Source of the DNA: Echinococcus granulosus
Taxonomy: Eukaryota > Platyhelminthes > Cestoda > Cyclophyllidea > Taeniidae
Reading direction: 5' to 3'
Assembly (NCBI RefSeq): GCF_000524195.1
Contig: NW_020170596.1
Span: 32,105 to 93,084 of the forward strand
DNA length: 60,980 nt
The translations under genes were made by a program, and so were the position numbers. Shown here piece by piece: positions 12,601 to 26,180 of this stretch. The notes under the pieces are model-generated. The model saw nothing but the letters and a program-made list of their open reading frames with translations. It searched no databases and had not been told where the DNA came from. Position 1 is the stretch's first letter, and the number at the start of each line of letters is the position of its first letter.

Positions 12601-15600
12601 AGTTCTCAAGAGATTCAAAAAAATGATATAAATGCAAAATAATACTAAGACTGTGTGAGGTCATTGATATGAAGAAATACCAACTCGTGTTGATTCTGTT
12701 GAATTTATTCATTTGTATTATAGCCTAAGCTCACAATTTGAATTTATCGGGAAATAGCATATTTGAAAGAAAGCGATTGTTTTGGCGTCACTGATGTTGA
12801 TTAGTCCCGGTTCCACCATAAGTGAGATGTTCCAGTAAAGGCAAGGTGATTATTAGAGCACATGCCGCACTTGGATTTCAAATGGTTAAAATAAACCGTG
12901 TCTTGTTTCCTAAAACTATAAAAAGCCGTCATAACAAGCACATGCGAGTTACATGCCAGTTGAAATTTCAACGTATGGACTTCTTGTGGTACAAACTGTA
13001 GTCTTGCAGTTGCCACAACAGCATGTCCCTTTGGAGAAGCATGCTTATTGTCTGACAGCCAAAATTAGTAACTACTGCTCCCCAAAGAGTCATCACAAAT
13101 TCACACCAAATATGAATCATTTCATTATTTCAAAATCCACATTGTTTTGTGGGGAGGTCGTTGGTTTAATGAATGATTTGTCGCATCTAGCCGCAGGTTC
13201 AGTCATTTCAAAAACTTTTAAGGAAAAGAACTGATGTCAGCAGCAAATAGGTGAGGAAAATATTGTGATTGCCAAAGACAAGTGATTGATGATATGTCCT
13301 GAATAGCACATCAAGAGTGGCGAACCAACTGTCGGGATATCCTGTTGATTATCGAGGGGCACGATTGCGCATAAGGCAGTGGGAGGGTCGGACTGTGATA
13401 AAAGTTTTCTAGCCAACACCTAACTGTCAACAGAGGAGAGGGAGGTGTGGTGCGCCTATTTTGAACTTTCCCCCGAAAATGAAAACACTTGAGAACAAAT
13501 ATAACAGAGTTATATGTCAACAGTCTGCAGAGGACTAAATGTGCATGTGATTTTTGCAATCTCAATGCAGCTGTACGTTTCAATAAAATGTATGATTATC
13601 TGCTTTTACAAACCTCCGCTCTGTTTTATTCTCAGCCTATAACCACCTCTCATTACTAGATCTAATCAACTGATAAGCTTTAAGTGCAGAGCATTAGTGT
13701 CCACAGAACTGCGGGGAATGATTGATTAATCCACAATCTGTGATTGCATGAGTTCGCCATCAAAGGCTGGAACTCGTAGAAGCCGTTTATTTTGCTTCAA
13801 GAGTTGTATCTATCTTAGGCTAAGAATGTAAATTTTACTTGCGGGATGTGATTACCACAGCGGGTAACGCCGCTTTCTCTGTTAACGCGTCTCAAGCGTT
13901 CACTTTGACTAAAGACAGCTAAGTAACGGGCTTTTAGAGTAATTAACCGAGATTAATTGCTGATTAGCACTATGGTCGCAAGTTATTTTCCTTCTGCAAT
14001 CGTATATGGTAGTGTCTTATTTGTTTACATTACATAAAACATGGACTTTTGATTGGTTTTGGAGAAACCTAGCTAAAAATGATGGGAATTTTACGATACT
14101 TTTATTGCTTGTTAGAATAGAGCCATTCCAAAGTCTCCTTAGTGTTTTTAAATGTAAGGTATTTCATAAAAAAAGAAACAATGCCATTTTCGGAAGGAAA
14201 ACGCTACTCACAACCACTGGCCTGTCACCAGATTTAATGGTCCACAAGTACATAAAGGAAGTCGACAGTATTTTGTTTAAATCGCTACAATTCAGTAACC
14301 TAATAATTATCACAAATAGCTTCCGGGCATGTGAAAACACCTACAGATCAGGAATTGAAGGGGAGATGGCTTTCACGGCGAAGCAGCAAAGGGAAGACTG
14401 AAAATCATTTGTGCGACCTTACACGCATGAAGCGGTCAATAGATTTGGACTCTACTATTGAGACCATCAAGCTCATCTTTTCAGTAAAAGCCACCAATTT
14501 TCCGGTTTCTCCACGAACCCAAAATCCATCCATTTAATGAAGGTCAAAGTGTGCTTAGAAAAGTTTTTACTGGCTATCATTTCACTAAACATGTTATTAA
14601 ACAGAACACGCAATCAAGAAGTGGTGAGGGCGTTGCACGCCGACCTTAGAGAAAGCCATGGGTCCACACGCTTATTTTAGTTATCTAGAGTCGATACTCG
14701 ACTGATCGAGGCTGTCGAAAGTCTCTTAGACTGAAAAGTGACCTTTGGTTATCTTTCTTTACAACATACGTAAATCCAATGCTTGATTAATGAAAGTCCT
14801 GTCAAAAAGTAAATGTACCAAATATTTTTGAAAAGTAAACGAATTCAGAATAGAATTACTAATTATATCAAGTCTGAAGAAATCCCCAAAATACATTTAA
14901 ATGAACCAGTGTATTCAATGCATGGCTATTAAATGAGGTTTAAATGCAATCTAATAAAACACGTATCACTTCGATATGCTTGCGGCATCTACCATTGTAC
15001 GAATGCAAAGGAAACTTTTTTTGGCAACAGTGCAGTCAAATCTTCCTCGAAATGACCAAATTAGGAAGACAGAATCGAAAGAAGTCAAAACTTATCTGTG
15101 ATATAAATGTGGAAATGTTTGCTAAAAACGCAAATCAAAGCTTCAAGGTGATCCTTTGGAAAACCAAAACTAAGCATACTCGCTGACAGCGGCTGTTTAT
15201 CCGGCACCTCCTTGTTTCTGTGATCAAAGTCGTTCTGTCAATTAAACTTTAAGTGTTGTTCCGTGTGTAGTTTTTGGTGTCTGCCATGTTGCATTGTGAT
15301 GTACATTCATCAGAAAGGCAAGCCTTTTGATTCAATTATAGAATAGATTTTTTATGCGTAGGCCAAACTTTGGATGCAATTCCACAACTCCTACAAATCC
15401 AAAAGCCAACTTTGAGATGATTTGTTGACTGGAGACGTGGATGGGTTCGAATTCCCTTGATTGAACCACTCTTCCAACAACAACCAAACGATATGGCAAA
15501 ATGCGAGCAATAACTGACGGTTTAGCTAACAAACGAGCATAAGATCCACACACTGATCAGAACGACCTTTTTATGAACTCTAATAAATACCACTCTGCGA

Positions 15601-18400
15601 TTAAATTCATAAACTAACGAACGAACAACATCAACACTAGGTTTTGGCTTTTGAACTCCTTTAATCCGACTTTGATTGCGTTTTAGATAGATCAAACGAT
15701 AAAGCAAATAAAATTTGGACACATTCACTTTTCAGGTGCCGTCCAAGTCGCAGATGAGGGTAGCGTGATCTTTCATTTGTGTGAGTTCTGGAAACTTTTG
15801 CATTCCATAGTTGAGCACATGCGATTGTTTCATTAAATTGACGTTCATAAGCCACAATTTTGAGCGTGTTTTAGGCATACTCTCTGGCTTTGTGCCATTT
15901 TGAACTACCAAGTTGTTTGCCGTGATCCCACCTTATATTGGGATTTCCCACCAAAAATAGGTTATGTTTGAACCAAAGGCGGATGTCCTCATCAGTCCTT
16001 AAAAACTTCACTAGCCTCAGATGAATATTTTTAACCGGCAGTAGCTAGCTAATAACTGTAAAGCCTCGATTTAAAAAAGGGCATGATTTACGACCTCTTT
16101 TTGCAAACAACTGCAGTCCACCAGGTAAATGTTATAGTAAAACCACCCGAGAAAATTCCACTACCACATAGATTTAGCAAAACTGTCTTTCTTGATTATC
16201 AGAGAAATTTGAGTTGGGAGAAATCGCTGTAGAGGAAAACACAAACCCAAATCCCTTTCGGGCTTCCACCATGTACGAATGTTGAATACATGATGCATCC
16301 TTACGGGAAAGAGATGCTAGTCACAAGACCAGTCAGCCTACAATCATTAGGTACCTGACTCATCCTGTTTTTTTAACAGACTCAACCGTCTCTTCGCATC
16401 TTATAGGTGCTAGCTTAACGAAATATTCAACCTTCTCCCCAACCAGGCCCTTTTCCATCTGTTTTGAGTCCTCTCTGCATACTCATTAACGTGGTTGCAC
16501 TGTTCAAGCAATAAATTTTGGTGTCTACAATTATAAAAGTTAGGCGTTCTTGTGGAATTCCAAAGTTTCCGTTCACCAACTTGATGCAGATATGGATTGA
16601 GTTCTATGAGACCTCGTAACGACTTAGTCACCAACTGATCTTATTGTGGAAGTTCTACGTTTGCGAGTTGCCTGGATCTGAAGTGATCAATCAAAAGGCA
16701 AAACTTCGGTACAAAGGTCTTTATTGCTGACATAATATGCGAGACCGCTTGAGTGAAATTGCGTGTTGGTGACTTCAGTGGCTGATTGATCGTGGTCCTC
16801 GAGTAGTCATTGGTGTACTCAGAGTACACCTCTGCTTGATGTGCGCCAATCAGAAAGGAGTGAGAGATAACATGACTTTATAAAATATTCGGAGCCTGAA
16901 TAGGAACTTCCAAACATCCGGTCGGACACCCTTTCCTGGGGTTGCGGACAGCCCCAGCCGATTTGCCCCAAAAAATCTCAATTGTCCTAGTTTACCCAAT
17001 GAATGCATGCCTACAACTTTCCCCAAGTGCGTATATTTTTCATCATCCTAATCCCTAGGTAAGGTCATGAATCACATATCAAGGTGAGTAAAACCCTCGG
17101 GTTAGTTAAGGCCATTCAATCCACATTCAGACCCATATTCCAATGTCTTGACTGGAGAAGTGGTGGTCTAACTGTAGTTTCATTTGGTCAAGAAAGTGCC
17201 ACATCATCCTCACTACCCTCAACTCAGTCCATCTATTTCGGTTTGATTTGCTGCCGCCATCTACCACGAAGTGATTGAAAACAGATCACACACTTGAGAT
17301 GCGGGACTTAGGTAAGGAACTCAAGGCATCGGTGAAGAATGTGTTAAAAATTCATAAAACTAGTTTTGTGAAATATAAAAAATTAAAGATATTTTGCCGC
17401 CATAAAATCACATAGGAATTCTTCTCTTTGAAGTACTTGCTTACGAGTCGGTCTCATTTTTTAGTACTACGGAAATTTGCAGAAAGGAGGACAAAATCTA
17501 CGCTAAACACAAGTTTCCAGTTCCAACAGTACAACTTCAAATATGACGCAGCTTGTGGCCAGAAGTTTTTTAGCATTCCCTTAGCCGTCTGCAGCGAAGA
17601 TTTGGAGAATGCATCGTTTTTTGGTGTCACTAGTTCTTGCGTATGTAAGATATGCAAATATCCCCGAAAATCTGCTGAAAATTAAGCCTTGGTGACTATC
17701 TGATCTGGGTGGTTGCTAAAAATATTTCGGAATATCGATGGCAACTTTTGCAGCTGGGCTTAGTGGTTCCTAGTCAAACGTGATGCACAGTTCCTTTGTT
17801 ATAGCTACATAAAAGGATTTAAGGCGATTGCTAAATTTGAAATCGAGGGAACGGCTTAGGAGGGGTCGAACGCATCCTACCTTTCACGTCCTAAGATGCT
17901 CCCTTGTTCACTTTACCCGCGGCTTCAATTACCACTTTAATGCCCTTGACATCCGTCCACACATAGCCTCCCAACCCCTTTATGCATCAGTAGTGTATCT
18001 TCCTTCTACAGTGGTATACCTTATTACGCCTTTGAAAGGGACTCCAGTTGCTAAGGCTAAATTAATAGAGGCTGATAATATTGATGTATTTTCTATGGGT
18101 ACCAAATTTTGAGAAAATGCCTCCTTAAAATAAGTATTTCTACATATTTTAAGGCTGATATTATACCTCACTTATGAGACAGTCCCGTTTGTTGAGGGAA
18201 CCTTGAGATACGAAAGCCAAAAGCACCCACCTCTATAGATGAAGCATACCATTCAGCGTAGATGAAATATTTCTAGGCTTCAGCAGAGATTGTAGCAATT
18301 GTTAAAAACGATGGAAATATTTAGAAGTTTAATATAGAACATTTTAGGTAGAAAGGTTAATATGGATTGAGAGGGCTCAAAAATCATCCCGCCTTTCAGT
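9668..18400. other. gene-poor stretch
   Basis: Nothing convincing was found. The longest open frames (131-136 codons near 10.2, 11.4 and 14.0 kb) match the longest expected by chance for this base composition. They have no recognisable motif and no paired splice signals in phase. No transposon terminal repeats, reverse transcriptase motif or tRNA was seen. Confidence 0.55.
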
Positions 18401-18484
18401 CTAAACGACATGGGTAAGATAAGGCATTATCCAGAAATGCAGCATAAAGGAAGAAGGGAATGGATAGAAGAAATCTTTTGGGTC

Positions 18485-18502
18485 AGCTCTGAAGTCAGAG
18501 CT
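18485..18502. repeat. 18-nt inverted repeat
   Basis: The 8-base arms AGCTCTGA and TCAGAGCT flank a 2-base centre and would form a tight hairpin. It sits at the left of a short GC-richer island (about 18.40-18.72 kb) that also carries two CACGTG boxes. Confidence 0.5.
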
Positions 18503-18549
18503 CCTCTCCCAACAAATGGATTGCCGCAAGGCCTGTGCAAAGCCAGTCG

Positions 18550-18559
18550 GTCACGTGAT
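18550..18559. promoter_or_regulatory. E-box, GTCACGTGAT
   Basis: GTCACGTGAT contains the palindromic CACGTG core with the flanks typical of MiT/TFE-type (CLEAR-like) E-boxes. A perfect 10-bp version lies 136 bp to the right. The function is inferred from the motif only. Confidence 0.35.
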
Positions 18560-18685
18560 GGAGCGAACAAGAGAATCCTGCTTGGGGCATCCTCGCACTC
18601 ACATAACTGGCTCGGTGGGGAGGGGATCAAATACAATCCTTCGCGGGCACGATAACGCATCGAGAGCCCCCTTTCTTTATCGATT

Positions 18686-18695
18686 GTCACGTGAC
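18686..18695. promoter_or_regulatory. perfect 10-bp palindromic E-box, GTCACGTGAC
   Basis: GTCACGTGAC is fully palindromic and matches the bHLH-zipper (MiT/TFE, USF) consensus. Together with the box at 18550 and the inverted repeat at 18485 it marks this island as a candidate enhancer or an unannotated promoter. No coding exon was recognised next to it. Confidence 0.35.
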
Positions 18696-18720
18696 TGAAA
18701 TGCACGTCATACGCCTATGG

Positions 18721-21700
18721 GCAAGGTGGAATAGCAGCCAATGCTTGAAATGCACCTTACTTGCCTTTTTTTGTACATGCTCCAGAATCCGCAGTTTTTG
18801 CTAAATTTGTTCTAACCAAACTCCCGACTTCTTTGTTGATTAACAAGGAGGTCATTCGAGGAACGTGCCCACTTCATTGGGCAAAATCGGTGACATTGCT
18901 TTAATTTTACATGAAATACAAAATAACTTCAGGAAAGCTGTTTAATTCCATTGGACGTCATTTTATGTGAAATAACGGCAACAAATGAACAAGCAACTTT
19001 GCTGTTTTGTACCAGTACAGAATAGAATTGTTCTTAATAGATTTGACGAAAAATATGTTTCGAATGATAAAATCGTTTACATTGCTGTGAAATGTAGGTC
19101 TGTAATCGCTGTGTGGCAAGTTGAACGAAAACCGCGTAATGAACTTAGTAATAGCATTCCTTTCTATGGACTCAAGATGCCAGTCCAGAGCAGTGTTTTA
19201 GTATTGAAAAGAGTGTAAGACAGCAGAACATATAGTGTTGGATATTTTTGAAGTCAAAATACGTGTGCATACAACCGCATCTTAAAGACTCTCGATTCTT
19301 TTTGTAGTTCGACACTGACCAACCCATGGAAAACTATTTAATGTTCATCGTCCTGAAAAAGGCAAATGAAGTGAAGGGCATTCCCTACCCCTCATAACCC
19401 AACTTTAGTGTATCAAATCCCATCGAATTTTGCAACCACCCAAGTATCCCTGAAGCTGTAATAAGGCATAGCAATAAAAGAGTATGAGTTATTACTAGCA
19501 TACAGCGGGACTGAAAGGCAATTAAAGCCGACGGAAGGCCATATCACCAAAGTTATGGCTAAACCTGCCAAGACTGAAGAGACCACGTTGTTAACTACTC
19601 GTTTGCGAAAATATAGCTCAACTGCATAGCCTCCTTTGTATTTAAATGCAGGAGGCTATTAAGATTCCATTATGTAAAACTACGGTGCCTCCCATGGCTA
19701 CCCACTTGCTTCGATCATAAAAGGCATTTATATGAATTTCAAACATCTACGAAGGGCAAGCACTAGGTGGAGTAGACTCATTTACTAGTCTCTGATACCC
19801 AAATATTGCGTCCTTTCAAAACGAAGTAGGTTGGAGATTTTTAGCGCTGTTTACTAGACGGGATTCTGCGGTGAGTAAATCCTGTACGCCAGTCTACTTC
19901 CGTTGTAATATTTGCATGAAACTAACTTGATGGAGAGAGGTCGATTTTAGTTTTGTAGGACCCGATCCCACCTTAATTGCGGCCATTGTGCCAAACTCTG
20001 GATTTGGATTTGGCAAAAGTCGACGGCACTTCAGTCCTTCTTCCGTGAGTCTCCTCAGATTCGTTATCCACATCAAACGCCTTCTCATGTAACTTAAAGG
20101 TTTGGTATCCAATCGCCGAATTTGAGCTTTTGTTCATTTGGGCCGACTTTGGTCACCACTGGCACTACCTCCAAAGAAGTAATAAAACGTGGGGTTTGGC
20201 ACAAAACTCACAAATGACATACGAAAGGATCGAGAAGCTGTATGCATCCGCAGAGAGTCATGATGACTAGAGGCGAAAAAGCCCGTGTTATCGAATGCAT
20301 GGTTGAAACAGATGTCACTTTAAAACACGACTAATGTGATGTGTTACTTTTCAATGCCACAAATTAAGCCCAATTTAAACTTTTACTAATTCCTAGTTGT
20401 GAGTAGTTAGACGTGAAGCTACAGACAGTCTCCTCAGTGGTTAGCTGGATGGAGGGTTAGCTTAGTTTTACCTTGGCAGGAATCAATTCATATCGGAGCA
20501 GCACACCTGACAGCGTTCCTGATTAAACAAAGGGGTTTGATGATTAATGAATTAAACAGGAAGTTGTGGCATATCGACCAAAGCAATCATTTCAAAAACC
20601 GTAGTTTAAGATATTTGCTAAACTTATTCCAATTATAGGCTGTGTTTTTTGCTGCAAGATACTTTGAGAATATGAACTCTTGATAACAAAGCCTTTTCGT
20701 ACGGGAATTTTGATAAACTAAGGCGAGACATTTATGGCATGGACCAATCTACTACTGGTGGCAATGATACTGAAAAATTAGCTATTTAAAATATAAACAA
20801 TTATATTCACAAATAAGCATACAGATTGGTTACTGTTCCATCAAAAAGGTAGGCTTACCTGAATCCTCATTAAGGTCCTACCTACGATAATTCGGTATTC
20901 AGCAAAAAATTTTGTCGGCTGATTCGATCGTTTATCCCCTGAAATGTTTCTTTTACAGAAATATGAATTTAAAAGAGAGCCTATGAGTTAAAATGGATAA
21001 GCGAGATTTGGTAATATCATTTTCCTGATTTGCAAAAATTTTACTCCAGTACATGCCTCAAGCGCCTTGATGACAGAAGCGGCAGGAACAATAAATTCGA
21101 AGATTCTATGTGTAAGCGAATTAAGATAGTTTGAAAGTCTGGACGACCAAGTTATATGATAAATGGGGGCCTGTGTTTGGGTTCAGAGTCACCGAGATCA
21201 CCCGCGTATTTAGAACAATCATTGATCGAAACCTGGAAGACATATTTCTACGAAAGCTTTTCATGGTCTCTTCACCCAGCCCTCATAAGTCATAGGCCCG
21301 ATAAATTCAATTGTCCACTTCTTGACTCCCAAATAATCGTGCCTCCTACATTCCATGGGTTGGTTTTAAAATCTGGCTGATTATCAAATGTCAACAGCTA
21401 GGAATTGGCAAAACCCTATTTGAAACAGCAGAATTTCTTTAAATTGGTTTCACCTGAATTAGCAATTTAACCTGATGCGAGGGCGCATCTGGAGTGGCTA
21501 GTTTATTTAAAAGCCATAGGATAATTTCAATGAGGCAACTCAAACAGCCCAAGTTGGTCCTTAAATTGAGCTAGCACATACTACCTTACAGCGAATTTTA
21601 CAAAGACCTCGACTCAAATTCATAAGGCAACGGTCGCTCTTTTTGCATAATCGCAAATAGAGTCGCTTCAAAAACCCAGCTTTAAATTCATTCAAAGCTG

Positions 21701-22704
21701 CCTCTTCTGCTAAAATGATGTGGTTACAAGAAGGGTTACAACTTTCAATTTCCATGTTTAAACACAAGCCTAGTAAGGCAGCCTCCAACAAAAAACAATT
21801 TTTAATTGCAGAAACTGGCCGTTAAGGCAAAGCCCTTCACGAAGCACTGGAATCATCCAAATCCATTTTAACCTACTCAGAGAAGGCTAATTGGATTTCC
21901 TATTGCTCTTGTTTACTGTGCACAACTTTGACATTACCTAAATTCCATTCGTACATATCACGACTCGCATTTACACGGCAATTGGATTATTCGTCTGGTG
22001 AAATTGACGTAGAGGGCGAAAGCAAAGCCTCCAAATCAGTCTACTAAGGACTGTCGTGCTAACAAGCGGCGTTTTCATGTTTCTGGCCTGATAAAACCTT
22101 CGTAAATAGACAACGCTAAATCATGCGCCATAATTTGCCTTTATTCGCAGGCAAACACCAATGTCGCTTGTGATACCTCTTCACAAGGTAATGGTAGTAT
22201 CTCCACCTCAACTGAGTGCCGATGCCACAAGTCTCATGAGCAGAATGCGTCTGCACTGTGGGTCCGACCACTCCAACAGCCTTAGGATTGGCTACCTCAT
22301 TTTGTGAGGCTATTTTATGAAGACTTCACACCTCCATACACCTCTGCTTTGCATAAAATTCAATTTGAAGAATGACCGATGGTGATGTCAGTGACGTGCA
22401 CAAAAGGACGAATTTGGCATTAACGATTTATGTCATGTTGACTGGAAATTGATATGGGATGGCCAGCCTTGTTGGAATCTTGACAGCAAACACATTCAGG
22501 TGACCGGAAAGTTCGTTTAGTTTTCAGCCACTTGTGACTTGTAGGCACTTAAAAACTGCATGTTATCGTTTACTTGCATGCATTGTCAAGCACTGCCATG
22601 CGTCATTCTGTCATCGGCATGGTAGTCTGCTCTACTCTTGACTGCGCTCCTGATTGTACTATTCCCCACCAAGTAGGGACACTCACATTGTGCACGATCG
22701 GTGA
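18721..22704. other. gene-poor stretch
   Basis: No supported gene, RNA or mobile element was found. Open frames are short and scattered, and GC content is low until about 22.1 kb, where it rises. Confidence 0.5.
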
Positions 22705-23235
22705 AACCAACCTGATGAATGCGCTTCACACTCGTCTGCCCTACTAGTCGAGACTGACTCTATTGCATGGCCGCAGAGGGCAGCTTTCTGTTCAATCAGA
22801 TACAGAGGAACTGGTGAAGGTGAGGTGTGTGGCGGCGAAAAGTACCATCCAGAAGTGGTACGGAAACAAACTGATTGTTTTGGGGTGATGAATCTCCACA
22901 GGATGATGTATGCGGTTCAGGAAGACGCTTTAGTGTTAACACTTGATAATTGTGAGGAAGTGCGTGTCACCAGTGGCACACTGACACAGAAATTGAAGAC
23001 CGAGTTGTGAAGAACAGGCGTCAGTCATGTTGAGAGTGCGTGGTGGGGAAGCAATTTGCTGAAACCTACATCGGGTGGGCAGCAGCAGATGGCAGACGAG
23101 GAGCCTAGGCTGGTGGAATGGTTACAACCTGGCTTACTGCTAGTCATAAAAAGTGCATTGAAAACTTTTATGGCCTTAAATTTCTGTGACGAAAGACTAC
23201 ATCATTGGCTATTCCCTGGCGATCCATTGCTTTGA
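22705..23235 (+). other. long near-open reading frame with one internal TGA, possible gene relic
   Basis: This frame runs for about 176 codons with a single stop, the TGA at 23008. At the local composition about ten stops would be expected. The first part reads with mixed charged and hydrophobic residues (for example EDALVLTLDNCEEVRV), and the second part resembles ordinary protein. I do not recognise a family. It could be an exon pair, a retrocopied pseudogene, or chance in a GC-richer island. No well-placed splice sites bracket the TGA as an intron. Confidence 0.25.
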
Positions 23236-25035
23236 GATCCACTCCACACATCGAACCCACGCGCCACTTCGTCCATAAAAGTGAGTGTACTTGTATGCAG
23301 GTGCGGTGAACTGCAGACGTGACTCTGAATTAGTGATGTGTTAAGAATGCGAAATATCAAACAATATTTTCAACAGCTTACCAATTATCTCGTTCAACTT
23401 AAGCTAAAACGTGTGAGATTGAGAGTGATATAACCTAAGTAATTAAGGTGGGTTACTTTATCGGAAAAGTCTAATCTTTGATGTTTCACTTACCATATGA
23501 AGGTATTTTTTAGTGCATGATACATTAAGGAAGGCCTGGTGGCGAATGCTACCGACAAACTATCATAAGTTTATCAGAAAACTTCTACAATGTGTATTGT
23601 ACCCTAAATTTATCGCTCAAATGGGAAGTTGTTTTTTCCCCACAATCATGGCGCGTGAGAATCAACAATTGCACTTGAGTTGTCTTAGCATCCTGTCGCA
23701 CGCGACGCTTTTGCACTCCTTTTCCTTGTCCAAACAGTGGCAGCAAATTGGAGTACTTTACATTCTCAAAGTGGATCAAATACCTCCGAGTACTCTCTAC
23801 TGATTTTTGAAATTTAGCGCAATTTCTAATAAAACCAATTGTGCTTAGAGCTCACATTTCCTCATAGTCAGCAAGGCGCCCGATCCCATGTCTCCAGGTC
23901 ACTATTACCACAGGACGGTTCTTGTAGAGAAGCTACAAGCGCCTCCATTACAGCTGCTCCGGTGAGTACGTGGAAGTTACATCTAACGCTTTTCATTCTA
24001 TTCAAGTATTCATTCAAACATCCTACGAATATGATTCACCTTTGAGTGACATTAGTGTACCGACAAACCGCTGTAAAATATACGTAAAAGGGAAAAGGAA
24101 AACCCCATTCCCATGACCTCGATAGTGGCAGCAGGCATTTCATCTTATGTCCTGAATCCTAATTAATGCGTGGATGATAAGTGCCAGTCCAGCATGGAGT
24201 CAGAATACGATGTCATCAATCCAAACATAACTGATGGCGTGATTTGCTGTCAATGAAAAGAAGTGCGGAAGCAGGCAGACAGTTCCATAAGCTCGTACGC
24301 ACACATATGACAGCCGACGAAGTGGAGGACCGCGTCAGTAGTTCCCATCTTTGTCAGTTAGATGTGGGTCGTTCAGAGGTCCAGTGCCGTGAGGAAAATT
24401 CAAGAGGCATGCGTCATAATATCTGGCAAGGCCATGACCAATTCGCCACCTCCACTCACTGTCAACCAATTTGACATGCTGTGCCTTTGGCTAGCTACAG
24501 GTCACATGCTGCATTTCGCTCCCAGTCAATGCTAATTGAGTCCTTTGCACATCTCCCTCCCTTCTCCCTGTCAAAGTGCCTTCAATGGCCATTAATTACT
24601 CAGCCTTGCAGCCAGCATTCTCTCTTCAAAGCCTTCAACATTCAACTCCAATCACTACTTACTATTTCAACGTTGGCCTTGGCGGAACGCAGCCAAGTTG
24701 AGGCGTCTTTTTGCAGTTGGGTGAGCTCAGGAACCGAACAATCAACTTACACATGCTTAGAGTGGGTAAAATGTCTGCAACTTGCAAGCAAATTAGTACC
24801 TAAGGTGCGTATTTAAGGCCTATGCTCCCAGACTTCTTGAGGAGAACTGTTCACTTTGAGCCATGGCGATAAGATGCATGGTGTTCCATGACCATGACAT
24901 CACTCTCTCGTTAATTGAAATTTCATGTCTACAGCGGTAGCACACCGATTATCACCTGCGTGGGAAATAAATTCACAAAAACTAATATTCATGAAAGTGC
25001 TGCGCGGAATTGTTAGTCAAGTTAGTGACACTGGA

Positions 25036-25056
25036 CTCACCTCAAATTGAGGTGAG
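25036..25056. repeat. 21-nt perfect inverted repeat
   Basis: The arms CTCACCTCAA and TTGAGGTGAG are perfect reverse complements separated by one base. Taken as half-sites they are an everted pair of the E-box-like CACCT/AGGTG motif bound by zinc-finger repressors of the Snail/ZEB type. That reading is speculative. Confidence 0.45.
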
Positions 25057-26055
25057 GTGCACTATTAACCGACACACATCAAAGGGACTCCGATTTCGAT
25101 CAGATACCCTTCTCGTCGCCAAACAGGATGGGGTAGTTGCAGCAACGAATGAATGATACTTCTCCCGTTTGGCTCTCATGCAGGAAAGTTTGTGTCAAAA
25201 TTTCATTGGAATTTGTTGTCTCTGATCTCATATAGTCAAGGCAACAATTATGAAACATATTCGTGGAGCATTTGGGTGAAGACCGTGGCTTTGGTTATTG
25301 CTGCTGAAGTCTGCTCAACCGAAGCGTCTTGAAGGCCAACAGTATGTCTCCAGTGGTGCGGCTGTGCAGCCGAGCAGTTGTATTAGTCTTTCAAAGCACC
25401 CATATTGATACTTTCTTTGAAGGAGGTTGTAAAGGTAGCTTGACAATAGGGCGAATGGCAAAAGCGAATGAAGTAGGTGTGAAGTGGTACTTCAGAGGTG
25501 GAGAGAGAGAGAAGTTGCCTCATTAATTGCTTAGAAGTCGAAGGGTTCAGAAAAGGCGAGAATACTTACTCTGGTGTGTGAGACCGCTGGTCGTGGGCTT
25601 CTTGGTGGCGATTCTTACTGTGGTGATATCCCACTCACCGCAACAGCGGTCGATCCTATGACCATTCAGCATGTGAAACTTCCCTAGTAGCCTGAGTTAT
25701 GATATACCAATAAATCCCCCAACAACACTAGACGCTAGTCCTAGACGTCGGTTTTCATGACACACCCGAGGTCAAGCATCGCCTTGTCTGTACACCAGAA
25801 ACTAAAGAGCCCATTCATTGAACCTGGCACAAAAATGTGAGAATCAGTTGAGGAATAATTGTGGATTAAACGTGACTAAGTTTGGGAAAAGACGTGCAAA
25901 TGCCATCTACATTATGGTGCGCACCGGCAATACATCATCACAACGGAACAAAGGCTAGTCAATTTAATGATGGAGGGAAAAAGTATCCATCATCGTTTAA
26001 TGAAGTAGTCATGTCATTTGATGAGGGGCATTTTGATTCATCGTCACATGTCACC

Positions 26056-26180
26056 ATCACGTGACTAGTGGCTGGGAGCGGCAACAGCAACACGTGTCCG
26101 CGCCCGCCGCGTCAGCAGCAGCCAACCTCCCAATGCTACTGCAACTTCAATACGGATGCGCGATCACGCTGACATGACGT
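26056..26180. promoter_or_regulatory. GC-rich patch with two CACGTG boxes
   Basis: ATCACGTGAC lies at 26056 and a second CACGTG near 26091. A CpG-containing stretch (CGCGCCCGCCGCGTC) and CAGCAG repeats follow. It is strikingly GC-rich for the surrounding AT-rich DNA. It may be a promoter or enhancer of an unrecognised transcript, but no downstream start codon and exon could be supported. Confidence 0.3.

Noticed and set aside
14006..14401. ATG-initiated open frame of 131 codons, plus strand
   Set aside because: Its length is about the maximum expected by chance in a window of this size and composition. The amino-acid composition follows the AT-rich DNA, there is no motif, and a second frame overlaps its end.
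15444..15455. tRNA-like B box GGTTCGAATTCC
   Set aside because: The flanking bases do not form acceptor, D or anticodon stems at the required spacing, and no A box lies upstream at the right distance.
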